A stretch of DNA of 64,000 bases, taken from the NCBI GenBank assembly GCA_039818345.1, contig JBCBUC010000019.1:1-64000 (forward strand), given 5' to 3'. The translations under genes and the position numbers were made by a program. Positions 44,501 through 53,202 of the stretch are shown one piece after another; positions within the stretch are counted from its first letter, which is position 1, and the number at the start of each line of letters is the position of its first letter. This stretch comes from Parvularcula sp039818345. Lineage in GTDB: Bacteria > Pseudomonadota > Alphaproteobacteria > Caulobacterales > Parvularculaceae. The notes beneath the pieces were generated by a model that was not told where the DNA came from, ran no database searches, and was given only the letters and a program-made list of their open reading frames with translations.

Positions 44501-45027
44501 TCCATTTGCTTGAGGAAGAAGACGTCGGCTCACGGGTGCTTTTGATGGCAGGGGTCGTGCGCGACGTGACCAACCGTCGCTCGAAATCGGGAAAACCGTT
44601 CGCATGGATCACTCTTTCAGATCAGAGTACAGAGTTTGAGGTGACCGCTTTTTCTGAAACTCTCGAGCGGTTCCGTGACCTCTTGGTTCCAGGTTCTCCC
44701 CTAATCATATCGGTTACCGCAGAGGACCAAAATGGCGGTCTTCGACTGACGCTGGAAAGTGTTCGCCCCTTGAAAGAAATAGCGCGGTCGAGCACCGGCC
44801 GACTCGCCATTACGGTCGCTGAGCCTGGTGCGCTCTTGTCACTCAAAGCAAGCCTCAAAGCGTGCAACGCTGGCGATGCGATGGGCGATACGGCGTTGAT
44901 TCTTCCGTTGCCGGACCAGGCTTGTGAAGTGGTCCTCAGCCTACCGGAAGATTTTCGCGCCAATGCCGCGAGCCGGGGTGTGGTGCAGAAAATCGACGGG
45001 GTGGGCCGTGTCGATCTTTTGCCTTAA
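41581..45027 (+). CDS. dnaE: DNA polymerase III subunit alpha
   Basis: About 1148 residues from the ATG at 41581, where the PHP domain starts (FIHLHVHSSYSLAEGA); a GTG at 41530 is also open. The replicative polymerase of the C family. Polymerase active-site Asp residues lie in MPDFDIDFCQDRRDEV, and GPGRGSGAGSLVAYAL is the palm motif. ATGVFQLESSGM and SLYRPGPMDNIPTYI belong to the fingers. A tandem HhH region and the OB-fold (about 950-1050, VLLMAGVVRDVTNRRSKSG) follow, with a C-terminal tau-binding part. Full-length DnaE1-type, not the error-prone DnaE2. Confidence 0.95.
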   Translation: MPASFIHLHVHSSYSLAEGAISISRLKSLCEKTQMPALAVTDTNNLFGALEAAETLSEAGLQPITGIELPVAVDKETVPKGKPQPIPRIVLLAQNETGYQRLMELASQSFLRPAREGEPCVALADVCQRTDGLLCLTGGVGGPIDGSLAYGDERRASKVLDLLSAAFPARLYIELQRAPSDGATDTDGRYRWEGALLDEAYRRELPLVATNPVFFAEEADHDAHDALLCIAEGSYISQDERRRVPADAWFKPEDAMLTLFQDLPEATANTVEVAQRCAFRPRTAPPLLPSFAGDKTDEDDALRKAAREGLIARLNAIEPAAETAEYEARLDHELDVIVRMGFSGYFLIVADFIKWAKAQDIPVGPGRGSGAGSLVAYALTITDLDPLRYGLLFERFLNPERVSMPDFDIDFCQDRRDEVIRYVQRQYGDDRVAQIITFGKLQARAVLRDVGRVLQMPFGQVDRLCKMVPNNPANPVTLKEAIDGEPRFAEERSADPQVGVLIDTALKLEGLYRHASTHAAGVVIGDRPLQEIVPLYLDPRADMPATQFNMKWVEPAGLVKFDFLGLKTLTVIRRALDNLKAEGIDLDIDRIPTDDSETFAMLTRGEATGVFQLESSGMRATLKGLRPDCIEDIIALVSLYRPGPMDNIPTYIARKAGEESPDYLHPMLEDVLKETYGVIIYQEQVMQIAQILSGYSLGEADLLRRAMGKKKKEEMDRQKRRFVDGAKERGVSKSKAESIFELVAKFAGYGFNKSHAAAYAWIAYQTAYLKAHHPAAFLAASMSLDFANTDKLAIFHSEAKRARVPVHPPCINQSTADFRSRDGRVFYALGALKNVGFEAMRHIEETREQGGEFRDLFDFAERVDGRLLGRRSLEQLARAGAFEAIHDNRAEIFNAADFLCKYSATVAEDKRSDQGGLFGTEAAPTPRPKLPTISPWSPTDALEEERSAVGFYLSGHPLSVFEDELRRQQIEPAIHLLEEEDVGSRVLLMAGVVRDVTNRRSKSGKPFAWITLSDQSTEFEVTAFSETLERFRDLLVPGSPLIISVTAEDQNGGLRLTLESVRPLKEIARSSTGRLAITVAEPGALLSLKASLKACNAGDAMGDTALILPLPDQACEVVLSLPEDFRANAASRGVVQKIDGVGRVDLLP

Positions 45028-45084
45028 ACTCTCTGCATGATCGGCCACCGGCCTATTGGAGGTTGGTGAGGTAGAGGAAAAATC

Positions 45085-45648
45085 ATGGTGACGAGAGTTT
45101 TGGCCCTTTTGAGCGGCCTAACGGTGCTGGCAGCTTGCGGCGGCACCACTGACGACGAAGCGCTGACCCAAAATCAAGACCTAGCAAGTGAAACCCTTGA
45201 ACAGGTTGTCGAGGAAGAAGCTGTCCCAGCCACGTTGCGTGATCTTCTTGAGGCGGATGAGCGTTTCTCGACCTTGGTGGCGGCACTCACTGCCTCGGAT
45301 CTTCTGGTGACCCTCGAAGAAGAAGGACCGCTGACGATCCTTGCGCCCAACAACGCAGCTTTTGACGCGCTTCCATCTGCGCTGTCCATTGATGTCTTGA
45401 CTGCTGAGGAAAACAAAGCCGTTCTGAGGGACCTTCTTGCGTATCATGTGCTGTCAACGGATGTTTCAAGTAAGGATCTTCAAGGCCGCGTTGTGACGAT
45501 CAATGCGGTGAACGGCGATCCGTTGACCATCGATGCGACGGGCCCTGTGATCAGTATAGGTGACGGCGTTGTGGTTATCACTGATCTTCAAGCCGTCAAC
45601 GGCGTGGTCCATGTGATCGATACGGTGCTTCTGCCGCCAGCCAATTGA
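45085..45648 (+). CDS. Fasciclin-domain lipoprotein
   Basis: 187 residues. Lipoprotein signal (VLALLSGLTVLAAC; lipobox LAAC). The rest is one fasciclin (FAS1) domain: LLEADERFSTLVAALTASDL, GPLTILAPNNAAFDALP, AVLRDLLAYHVLS, and the C-terminal NGVVHVIDTVLLPP with the conserved YH-like and NG-I/V-HVID motifs. FAS1 proteins mediate adhesion or matrix contacts. GAGGAAAAATC precedes the ATG, 57 bases after dnaE. It converges on purN with 4 bases between the stops. Confidence 0.9.
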   Translation: MVTRVLALLSGLTVLAACGGTTDDEALTQNQDLASETLEQVVEEEAVPATLRDLLEADERFSTLVAALTASDLLVTLEEEGPLTILAPNNAAFDALPSALSIDVLTAEENKAVLRDLLAYHVLSTDVSSKDLQGRVVTINAVNGDPLTIDATGPVISIGDGVVVITDLQAVNGVVHVIDTVLLPPAN

Positions 45649-45652
45649 TAAG

Positions 45653-46279
45653 TTAGTGCAAAGATAAAAATATATCGTCATACTGATGGGTGGGCATGTG
45701 CTCACCGACCGCGCCCTCAAGACAGTGGCGAAGCGCCAGTGGGTAGAGCATGTGTTCTGCCTTCTGGACACGGGCGGCGAGGCTCTCCGGCGTGTCGCCT
45801 GGTACAACCGGAACAGCGGCTTGGCCGATTATTGGACCATCATCAAGTTCGGGCGTGACAAGGTGAACAGTGCAGCCGGAGATGGCGACACCTGCCGCCA
45901 ACGCCTGCTCATGGACGTTGAGGCCCTTGAAGAGCGGTAGGAGAGACGGGTGGATATTCAAAACCTTACCTTCCCACTGCGCGACGAAATCGGTGCTCAA
46001 AACACGCATGAACCCTGCAAGACAAATAAAATCGATCTTTGCACGCTCGAGTTCATCTGACAGCGCCTCTTCAAAGGCTTTTTTATCCTTATACGCCTTT
46101 CGCGGAATGGCCTTCGCTCGAACACCAGCCCCCAGCGCCAGCGCCAGCCCACCGGCCTCTTCGTGGCTTGAAAGCACGAGCTCAATGGAACCGGGGAAGT
46201 CGTCTGCCTTTGCGGCGTTGATCAGGGTCGCCATGTTGGAGCCGCGGCCTGAGATCAAAATACCGATGCGCGCTGTCAT
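45653..46279 (-). CDS. purN: Phosphoribosylglycinamide formyltransferase
   Basis: 208 residues. Transfers a formyl group from 10-formyl-THF to GAR in purine synthesis. Seen: ISGRGSNMATLINA, catalytic NIHPSLLPLFKGLNVHEQAL with Asn and His, and GCTVHLVTPELDDGPIIGQAAVPV with the Asp. Coupled to purM by a 4-base overlap (purM first). Length is normal. Confidence 0.94.
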   Translation of the reverse strand: MTARIGILISGRGSNMATLINAAKADDFPGSIELVLSSHEEAGGLALALGAGVRAKAIPRKAYKDKKAFEEALSDELERAKIDFICLAGFMRVLSTDFVAQWEGKVLNIHPSLLPLFKGLNVHEQALAAGVAISGCTVHLVTPELDDGPIIGQAAVPVVPGDTPESLAARVQKAEHMLYPLALRHCLEGAVGEHMPTHQYDDIFLSLH

Positions 46280-47268
46280 ACCTCAACAAGCTCGCCGATG
46301 ATAAAGGCATCATCGCATTCAGACAGTACCGATGAAGACGTGTCTTGACTGACGATCAGCACCATGCCGATCCCGCAATTAAAGACCGTGTAGAGTTCGT
46401 CTCGCGATAGGCGGCCTGCATCCTGGAGCCAAGAAAATAGCGGCGGCAGCGAGAGAGCAGACTGGTCATAACGGGGTGCCAATCCATCCGGCAACACCCG
46501 CGGCACGTTCTCAATCAACCCGCCGCCCGTGATATGAGCCATGCCTTTGAGTACTCCCGATCGCAAAAGCGGTGCCACATCGTCCACATAGATCCGCGTG
46601 GGGGTTAGAAGCACCTCGCCCCACGTGTCACCGAACGGTGTTTCAGCGCCAAGCGAGACACTCTGTTCATCAATCAGCTTGCGGATAAGACTAAAACCAT
46701 TGGCGTGCGCACCGGACGAAGGCAACGCGACCAGGAGATCGCCCGCTATCATTTTATCTTGCAACGGAAGAAGAGAGCCGCGCTCCGCTGCCCCGACACA
46801 AAACCCAGCCAGATCGAAATGTCCGGGTGCGTAGAGGCCCGGCATCTCGGCTGTCTCACCGCCGATCAGCGCCGCGCCAGCTTGGCGGCACCCTTCGGCC
46901 ACACCGCGGATCACGTCAGCCGCTGCATCAGGGGCCAAAACGCCGGTTGCGAAATAGTCGAGAAAGAAAAGGGGAAGCGCGCCCTGCACCAGAACGTCGT
47001 TGGCGCACATGGCCACAAGGTCGATCCCGATGGGATGATAGTGGCCTGTCTCAATCGCGAGCAGCAATTTGGTGCCCACGCCGTCGGCGCCCGACACCAA
47101 AATGGGGTCATCAAAACCGGCGGCTTTGAGATCAAACAAGCCACCAAAGCCGCCGAGAGCGGCATCAGCACCGGGTCTTCTGGTTGAGGCAGCTAAGGGA
47201 GCAATCGTTCCAATCAGCGCGTTGCCAGCATCGATATCGACACCGGCCTTTTTATAGGCGTCAGTCAT
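46276..47268 (-). CDS. purM: Phosphoribosylformylglycinamidine cyclo-ligase
   Basis: 330 residues. AIR synthetase, ATP-dependent ring closure of FGAM. N-terminal YKKAGVDIDAGNALI, GVGTKLLLAIETGHYHPIGIDLV, CANDVLVQGALPLFFLDY, and IGGETAEMPGLYAPGHFDLAG are characteristic. Forms an operon with purN (4-base overlap). Divergent from the DUF2066 gene. Confidence 0.95.
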   Translation of the reverse strand: MTDAYKKAGVDIDAGNALIGTIAPLAASTRRPGADAALGGFGGLFDLKAAGFDDPILVSGADGVGTKLLLAIETGHYHPIGIDLVAMCANDVLVQGALPLFFLDYFATGVLAPDAAADVIRGVAEGCRQAGAALIGGETAEMPGLYAPGHFDLAGFCVGAAERGSLLPLQDKMIAGDLLVALPSSGAHANGFSLIRKLIDEQSVSLGAETPFGDTWGEVLLTPTRIYVDDVAPLLRSGVLKGMAHITGGGLIENVPRVLPDGLAPRYDQSALSLPPLFSWLQDAGRLSRDELYTVFNCGIGMVLIVSQDTSSSVLSECDDAFIIGELVEV

Positions 47269-47389
47269 CCCCCCCGATAAGGCGAAGCCACCAGCGCGTG
47301 AAGAGGAAAGAGCGGCCCACTTGGCGGTCGCATCATGCCGCTCCTGGTGCTAGGGAGAGCCAGCAGCTGTTCGCGCCTTGGGATTCTCT

Positions 47390-48856
47390 ATGCTTCGTCT
47401 TGCCCTTGTTCTCGTTGCTCTTCTTTCTGGGGGGGCTGCGTTCGCGCAGAACGTCTTCACCGTCCCGCAGGTGCCTGTCTACGCGGAGGCCGAAACATCA
47501 GCCTTGGCCCAAGATCAGGCGCGCCGAGAAGGCAGTGAAGCGGCCCTCGATATTTTGCTTCGCCGCATTGTCGCGGAGGAGGACTGGATTTATCTCCCCC
47601 GCTTGGTCGAAGGCGAGCCGGCGCCTGTTCTGGGCGAGAACGCTTTTTTGCCGACGGTCGAGCGCGACTTTGACGCCGCCTATAATCCCAATGCAGCCTA
47701 CAACCCCAACGCGGCCTATAATCCGAATGCCGAGGTCGGCACCCTGCCAGTTACCGAGAAACAACCCATTTCGATCGATCCGGCGCAACTAAGCCAGCTC
47801 GAAGAAGGGTTCGCCGTTTTCAATGAAAAGGCTTCGGGTACCACTTACCGGGCCCAAATTACCTTCCGGTTCAAACCGGACGCCATCCGCTCGCTGCTCC
47901 AAAACGCGCGCATTCCCTACAGTGAGGAACAAGCCCGTGATGTCTTGGTGCTTCCGGTGCTTGAAACCGCGACGGGCATTTATCTTTGGGAAGCAAAGAA
48001 CCCCTGGGCGCGGGCCTGGCTTGAAAGGCCGCTCACCAGTGAGCTGACACCGATGCAGCTCCCCGTCGGTGATGCCGTCGACATTCAAGCGATCACGGCA
48101 GAAGAGGCGCGGGATCTGAATGCCGCTTCGCTCCGGGAATTCGCGAAACGCTACCAAGCCGAGGAGATCTACCTCGCGCTCGGACAGCTTGAGGAGCTCA
48201 ATGACGAGTATCGCCTGGTGGTGAAGCTGATCAATGCGACGCCCCCGGCGATCGGCCTCAATTGGCAGGCCTCGGCGATCGGCACGACCGTGGCAGAGAG
48301 CCTCTTCCGCGGAACAAGCGATGACTTCCCCGCCCTTGCGCGTGTTGCGGTTGACAGCACCGTGCAGCGCCATGCCAGGCAGTGGAAACGGCAGACATTG
48401 GTGGATTACAGCCTTCAACGCAGCTTCGAAGTCACCGCCTGGTACGGTGACCTTGAGGAGTGGGCCGAGATCCGGTCGGCTCTTGAGAGCACGCCCTTGG
48501 TACGCAACCTCGATCCCGGCGTCTTCAACCGCGAGAACGCGATCATTCAGCTAACGGTGGTTGGCGATGACCAGCAATTTGATCTTGCGATGGAGCAACG
48601 CGGTCTCGACCTTTGGCGCGATGCTTCGGGCCGGTGGTATCTGGCGGAGAAGGAGCGTGCTGCGCAGCTTCAAAACACGCTCGATCCCTTAGCACCGTCG
48701 ATTGATGAACAAGCGGGCCGGGGGCAGTCTCTCGGTCTTGGGCGTTTGTTCAGGCGCCGCGACGCCGACGAAAACGGCAATGCTGGCGGTACCACGAGAC
48801 AGCCCGATCGCGCGGTTCCTGAACTTCCCGATGATCTTTTCGGCGACGACGGATAG
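47390..48856 (+). CDS. DUF2066 domain-containing secreted protein
   Basis: 488 residues from the ATG at 47390. Signal peptide (LRLALVLVALLSGGAAFA|QN). An N-terminal PQVPVYAEAETSALAQDQARREGSEAALDILLRR stretch and the later VLVLPVLETATGIYLWE region are typical of DUF2066 proteins, which are often encoded upstream of hdaA. An insert near residue 96-113 contains three AAYNPN units. The C-terminal third is another repeat-like region (RSFEVTAWYGDLEEW, FDLAMEQRGLDLWRDA). Function is unknown. Followed 12 bases later by hdaA, so they are probably co-transcribed. Confidence 0.8.
   Translation: MLRLALVLVALLSGGAAFAQNVFTVPQVPVYAEAETSALAQDQARREGSEAALDILLRRIVAEEDWIYLPRLVEGEPAPVLGENAFLPTVERDFDAAYNPNAAYNPNAAYNPNAEVGTLPVTEKQPISIDPAQLSQLEEGFAVFNEKASGTTYRAQITFRFKPDAIRSLLQNARIPYSEEQARDVLVLPVLETATGIYLWEAKNPWARAWLERPLTSELTPMQLPVGDAVDIQAITAEEARDLNAASLREFAKRYQAEEIYLALGQLEELNDEYRLVVKLINATPPAIGLNWQASAIGTTVAESLFRGTSDDFPALARVAVDSTVQRHARQWKRQTLVDYSLQRSFEVTAWYGDLEEWAEIRSALESTPLVRNLDPGVFNRENAIIQLTVVGDDQQFDLAMEQRGLDLWRDASGRWYLAEKERAAQLQNTLDPLAPSIDEQAGRGQSLGLGRLFRRRDADENGNAGGTTRQPDRAVPELPDDLFGDDG
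47675..47728 (+). repeat. Three tandem 18-bp repeats (AAYNPN units) in the DUF2066 gene
   Basis: Three in-frame 18-base copies coding for AAYNPN (GCCGCCTATAATCCCAAT type), differing only at wobble positions. Their period is a multiple of three, so copy-number changes keep the frame. Confidence 0.85.
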
Positions 48857-48868
48857 AGCAGGCATCTC

Positions 48869-49510
48869 TTGGAGTATCAGGCGCCTCTCCCCTTCTCGCC
48901 GCGGCTGAAGGGGCCGCCGCCTTTTCGGCCGAGTGCCTCGCAGCAAGACGCCCAACAACAGCTCGCGCGGCACGCCGAACGGTTCGCGCGGGCGCCCAGC
49001 GGGCTCACGACCATTCTGTTGATTGGCGCACAAGGCGCCGGAAAAACACGCGTGGTGGATGAATTTGATCCCGTATCATCGGACGAAACCTGCGATGCGC
49101 TCGATGTGCATGGTCTCGATCCCCTCGCGCTTTTCGGACTGATCAACAGCTCGACGGCCGAGCGGCGGGTCTTGGTGATCGAGGCCCGGGTTCCGCCGGT
49201 TCGGTGGTATCCACGAGAAACCGATATACCCCCTGATCTACAATCCCGCCTGTCGGCGGTGCCGATCATTGAGCTTGACCGGCCGAGCGCGATGGATCTG
49301 CAATCGGTCCTCGCCGCCGATCTCAGACTGCATGGCCAAAGGCTCTCCGACAGCGACCTCGACTATGTTGTCGACCGCTTACCGCGGGACCTTGGGGCGC
49401 CGCGCCAATTTTGCCGATCACTTGATCTCGTTGATCAGCGCCTTGTTCGGCGTGACCAGTTGCAGTGGGCCTTGGAAAAGGTTCATGTCGCACCGCTGAA
49501 ACCTTTTTGA
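48869..49510 (+). CDS. hdaA: DnaA-related regulator HdaA
   Basis: 213 residues from a TTG at 48869 (12 bases after DUF2066). HdaA with the beta clamp inactivates DnaA-ATP and limits re-initiation. The very N terminus contains QAPLPF, a beta-clamp-binding QxxLxF motif, which supports this TTG. Walker A is LLIGAQGAGKT. The Walker A to Walker B distance is about 24 residues, shorter than the ~40 usual, and the Walker B spot (CDALDVHGLD) lacks the adjacent acidic pair. Later parts (VPPVRW, DLQSRLSAVPIIEL, VVDRLPRDL) fit Hda. Its place between DUF2066 and ppk1 is the usual one. Confidence 0.83.
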   Translation: MEYQAPLPFSPRLKGPPPFRPSASQQDAQQQLARHAERFARAPSGLTTILLIGAQGAGKTRVVDEFDPVSSDETCDALDVHGLDPLALFGLINSSTAERRVLVIEARVPPVRWYPRETDIPPDLQSRLSAVPIIELDRPSAMDLQSVLAADLRLHGQRLSDSDLDYVVDRLPRDLGAPRQFCRSLDLVDQRLVRRDQLQWALEKVHVAPLKPF

Positions 49511-49525
49511 CGTATAGGCCCGATC

Positions 49526-51694
49526 ATGAGCGTATCGACCAACTCATTATCCGCTGAACAAGTGATCACCGCCGACAGCCCTGAGCGGTTCATCAATCGT
49601 GAGCTGTCGTGGCTCGATTTCAATGACCGGGTGCTTGAAGAGGCCGAAAACGCGGGTCACCCGCTCCTCGAACGCCTGCGGTTTTTGTCCATCTCAGCCA
49701 ACAATCTCGATGAGTTCTTTATGGTTCGCGTCGCGGGCCTTGTCGGTCAGGTGCGAAGCGGCGTCACCACATTGAGCCAAGAGGGCCTGTCGCCTCGCAA
49801 ACAGCTCAAGCAAATCAATGAGCGCGCGGCTGCTTTGATGACCCGTCAGCAACAAACGTGGGGTGATCTACGTGGTCTCTTGACAGACGCCGGCGTGGAG
49901 CTGGTTGAACCAGACAATCTCAGCACAGAAGAAAACGAGTGGCTCGAGAACGAGTTTCTCTCTCATGTGTTCCCTGTACTGACGCCGCTTGCGCTCGACC
50001 CCGCCCACCCGTTTCCATTCATTCCTAACCTCGGGTTTGTGCTTTGCTACACGCTCGAAGGGCCTGATGGCCCTCTTACAGCGCTTCTTCCTGTGCCGAA
50101 TAAGGTGCGCCGTTTCATCCGTCTCCCCGCATCGTCAGACATGTCTGACGGACGGCCTCGAGTAAGGTTTGTCAGCCTCGAGAACACCATCACCCATTTT
50201 CTGCACCACGTGTTCCCTGACCGGAAGATCGTCAACCGTGGTGCATTCCGCATCATTCGGGATAGCGACATCGAAATCGCTGAAGAGGCGGAAGACTTGG
50301 TCCGGCAGTTTGAGACCATGTTGCGCCGCCGTCGCCGCGGCGATGTGATCCGTTTGACGATGGATGCCAACATGCCCTTTGCTTTGAGGGATTTGGTCAG
50401 CGCAAAACTCGGTGTGCACCCCAATGACCTGGTGTTGGTCGAAGGTGTTATCGGTATGTCGCAGCTGTCCGAGATGATACCAAAAGACCGCCCGGATCTC
50501 CTTTTTAAGCCATTTGAGGCTCGTTTCCCTGAGCGTATTCGCGAGCATAGCATGGACTGCTTTTCTGCGATTGCCGCCAAGGATATTGTCGTTCACCATC
50601 CGTATGAAGAATTTGATGTGGTGGTTCAATTCCTCAAGCAAGCTGCGGCTGACCCAGATGTGCTGGCGATCAAACAGACTCTCTACCGCACATCAAAGGA
50701 CTCGCCGATCGTTGCTGCGCTGATTGAGGCAGCAGAGGCAGGAAAGAACGTCACCGCCCTGATCGAACTCAAAGCCAGATTTGATGAGGAGGCTAATATC
50801 CAGTGGGCGCGGGCGCTCGAGCGGTCTGGCGTCAATGTGGTCTATGGCTTTTTGGACTATAAAACCCATGCAAAGCTTAGCTACGTGGTGCGGCGAGAGG
50901 GTGATGCCACCAAGAGCTATGTGCATGTAGGCACGGGGAATTATCATCAATTCACCGCTAAGGTCTATACAGACATTTCTCTTTTCACCTGCGACGAACA
51001 GATCGCGCAGGACGCGGCGCGGGTGTTTAATTTTGTTACCGGTTATGCCGCGCCCAAGAAATTTGAGAAAATAGCGATTGCACCGCTTTTCTTGCGAGAC
51101 ACGATTGTTGATCATGTGGACCAAGAAATCGCCCATGCCCGAGCCGGACGGCCGGCAGCCATCTGGGCAAAGATGAATTCGCTTGTTGATGGCCCTCTGA
51201 TCGACAAGCTTTACGAAGCGTCGCAAGCAGGCGTCGAGATCGACCTCATCATTCGCGGTATTTGTTGTCTGCGGCCGGGGGTTCCTGGTCTGTCCGAAAC
51301 AATCCGAGTTAAGAGCATTGTTGGCCGTTATCTGGAGCACTCCCGTATCGTTTGCTTTGGGGCCGGATACCCGTTGCCCTCGGATGAAGCTAAGGTCTTT
51401 ATCTCGTCGGCTGATTGGATGCCCCGCAACCTTAATCGCCGGGTTGAAGTGCTATGCCCCGTGACAAACGAAACGACTCACAACCAAATCGTCAATCAAA
51501 TCATGGTTGCGAACCTAAAGGACAATCTTCAAAGCTGGGAGCTGGGTTCAGACGGCCGCTATAGACGAGTTGGTGTGGAAGCCGGGAAAGAGCCGTTTAA
51601 CGTGCATGATTACTTCATGACCAACCCCAGTCTATCCGGGCGCGGAACAGCGTTAAGCGAGAAATCACCTGAGGTTCTCACCGTTCTGCCGTGA
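49526..51694 (+). CDS. ppk1: Polyphosphate kinase 1
   Basis: 722 residues. Makes long-chain polyphosphate from ATP. The N-terminal RFINRELSWLDFNDRVLEEA, LRFLSISANNLDEFFMVRVAG, then KQTLYRTSKDSPIV, and the autophosphorylated His in YVHVGTGNYHQ are seen, plus DIDLIIRGICCLRPGVPG and SADWMPRNLNRRVEV. Starts 15 bases after hdaA and overlaps ppx by GTGA. Opposite activities (Ppk makes, Ppx degrades) thus share one transcript. Confidence 0.95.
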   Translation: MSVSTNSLSAEQVITADSPERFINRELSWLDFNDRVLEEAENAGHPLLERLRFLSISANNLDEFFMVRVAGLVGQVRSGVTTLSQEGLSPRKQLKQINERAAALMTRQQQTWGDLRGLLTDAGVELVEPDNLSTEENEWLENEFLSHVFPVLTPLALDPAHPFPFIPNLGFVLCYTLEGPDGPLTALLPVPNKVRRFIRLPASSDMSDGRPRVRFVSLENTITHFLHHVFPDRKIVNRGAFRIIRDSDIEIAEEAEDLVRQFETMLRRRRRGDVIRLTMDANMPFALRDLVSAKLGVHPNDLVLVEGVIGMSQLSEMIPKDRPDLLFKPFEARFPERIREHSMDCFSAIAAKDIVVHHPYEEFDVVVQFLKQAAADPDVLAIKQTLYRTSKDSPIVAALIEAAEAGKNVTALIELKARFDEEANIQWARALERSGVNVVYGFLDYKTHAKLSYVVRREGDATKSYVHVGTGNYHQFTAKVYTDISLFTCDEQIAQDAARVFNFVTGYAAPKKFEKIAIAPLFLRDTIVDHVDQEIAHARAGRPAAIWAKMNSLVDGPLIDKLYEASQAGVEIDLIIRGICCLRPGVPGLSETIRVKSIVGRYLEHSRIVCFGAGYPLPSDEAKVFISSADWMPRNLNRRVEVLCPVTNETTHNQIVNQIMVANLKDNLQSWELGSDGRYRRVGVEAGKEPFNVHDYFMTNPSLSGRGTALSEKSPEVLTVLP

Positions 51695-53202
51695 CCCATT
51701 CCCCGCGTTGGCCTCGTCGCGCTGTCGTCGATATCGGCTCTAATTCTGTTCGATTGGTGATCTTCTCCGGTCCTCCGCGCGCACCAATCAGTATCGTGAA
51801 TGAAAAGGTTCTCTGTGGCCTAGGCGACCGAGACCGGGCAACGGGCGAGCTGCGTCTTGAGCCGTTTGAACGTGCTATTGCCACCCTGAAGCGGTTCCGA
51901 GGGATATTGGACGCAGAGGAAATTCAAACGGAGGACGTGGTCGCCACAGCCGCCGTCCGCGATGCTCCAAACAGTGCAGATTTTCTTGATGCTGCAAGGG
52001 ATGCAGGTTTCGATGTCCGGTTGATTTCCGGTGATGAGGAAGCGCGCCTTGCAGGGTTGGGCATTTTATGCAGCGCCCATGAGATTGCACGTGACGGTCA
52101 CCCGGCTCTTGGCGGGGACCTCGGCGGCGGCAGTCTTGAGCTGAGCCGGCTGGGCGGACCGGATGGCGTCAAGGTCCACGAAACTGTGAGCTTGCCGGTA
52201 GGGGCTTTACGTATGCTCACGGATCATCACGGCGATCTTGCATTGGTCCAGGATGTCGCACGAACATCGTTTCAACGTGTAGCGTGGTTGCAGCGGCCTG
52301 ATTTCCGTAGCCTCTATATTGTGGGAGGGTCTTGGCGAGCGTTAGCAAGAATCAGCATACAGAGAAACAATCATCCTATCTCAGTGCTCGACCATTACAC
52401 AGTGGATCGTGAGGAGATGCTCGAAACATGTCGATACACGGAATTAGAAGGTGCTGAAACAATCAGTAAAATAAGTGGGGTTCAGAAGAAAAGGGTGCCT
52501 ACACTGCCTGGCGCCGCAGTGGTTTTGCGATGCCTGATTGAACAAGCATCGATTGAACGGGTCGTCGTCAGTGCTTGCGGCGTGCGAGAAGGCTTGCTTT
52601 TTGACCGCTTAAGCGAAAGGGAACGGAGTGGGGATCCACTTCACGCCCTTGCGCAAGACTTGGCCGGACGTTCTGAAGGTGGCCGTATCCCAGACCCGCA
52701 TTTCGTGACCTCGTTCCTTGATCCACTGTTTGGTGAACCGCCATCAATGCGCCGTCTCCGTTTCACGGCTGCGCAAATGATCCGCGGCGCTAGCCTCGCG
52801 CATCCCGAGCAACGCGCTAGACATGCGTCAAGCTTGGTGATGGCTTCACCCTTTTTGGGAATCAATCATCGTGAACGGACCATTCTCGCGGTGATGATGC
52901 TCGCTCGGTTTGGTGGCTCAATCTCTAAAGATGGTGGTGACTTGCCTTTGTCTCTTCTGGACAATGATGATCTGACTCATGCAGTCCAGGTGGGGTACGC
53001 GCATCGACTGGTATCAGCCCTTAACCGACCGATGTTCTCGGCGAATTCGGGTTTCGCGCTCGAGAAACATGCCGGCGCCTTGCGACTGATGATCCAGCCG
53101 GGAGTCACTGATCTTTTTGCCGAAGCTGCTCTCAAGGAATTTGATCGCCTTGCGGACGCTTTTGATCTTCAGCCTGAGGTGATCACTCCTGTTCATTCGT
53201 AA
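51691..53202 (+). CDS. ppx: Exopolyphosphatase
   Basis: 503 residues, GTG start overlapping the ppk1 stop by 4 bases. Ppx/GppA ASKHA fold: AVVDIGSNSVRLVIF (phosphate loop 1), ISGDEEARLAGLGI, GGDLGGGSLELSRLGG (loop 2) and VVVSACGVREGLLFD. The C-terminal half is longer than the plain Ppx N-domains and includes an HD-like helical part (LAHPEQRARHASSLVMASPF). It may also hydrolyse (p)ppGpp as some relatives do. It overlaps the convergent rnd gene by 20 bases at its end. Confidence 0.92.
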   Translation: MTHSPRWPRRAVVDIGSNSVRLVIFSGPPRAPISIVNEKVLCGLGDRDRATGELRLEPFERAIATLKRFRGILDAEEIQTEDVVATAAVRDAPNSADFLDAARDAGFDVRLISGDEEARLAGLGILCSAHEIARDGHPALGGDLGGGSLELSRLGGPDGVKVHETVSLPVGALRMLTDHHGDLALVQDVARTSFQRVAWLQRPDFRSLYIVGGSWRALARISIQRNNHPISVLDHYTVDREEMLETCRYTELEGAETISKISGVQKKRVPTLPGAAVVLRCLIEQASIERVVVSACGVREGLLFDRLSERERSGDPLHALAQDLAGRSEGGRIPDPHFVTSFLDPLFGEPPSMRRLRFTAAQMIRGASLAHPEQRARHASSLVMASPFLGINHRERTILAVMMLARFGGSISKDGGDLPLSLLDNDDLTHAVQVGYAHRLVSALNRPMFSANSGFALEKHAGALRLMIQPGVTDLFAEAALKEFDRLADAFDLQPEVITPVHS

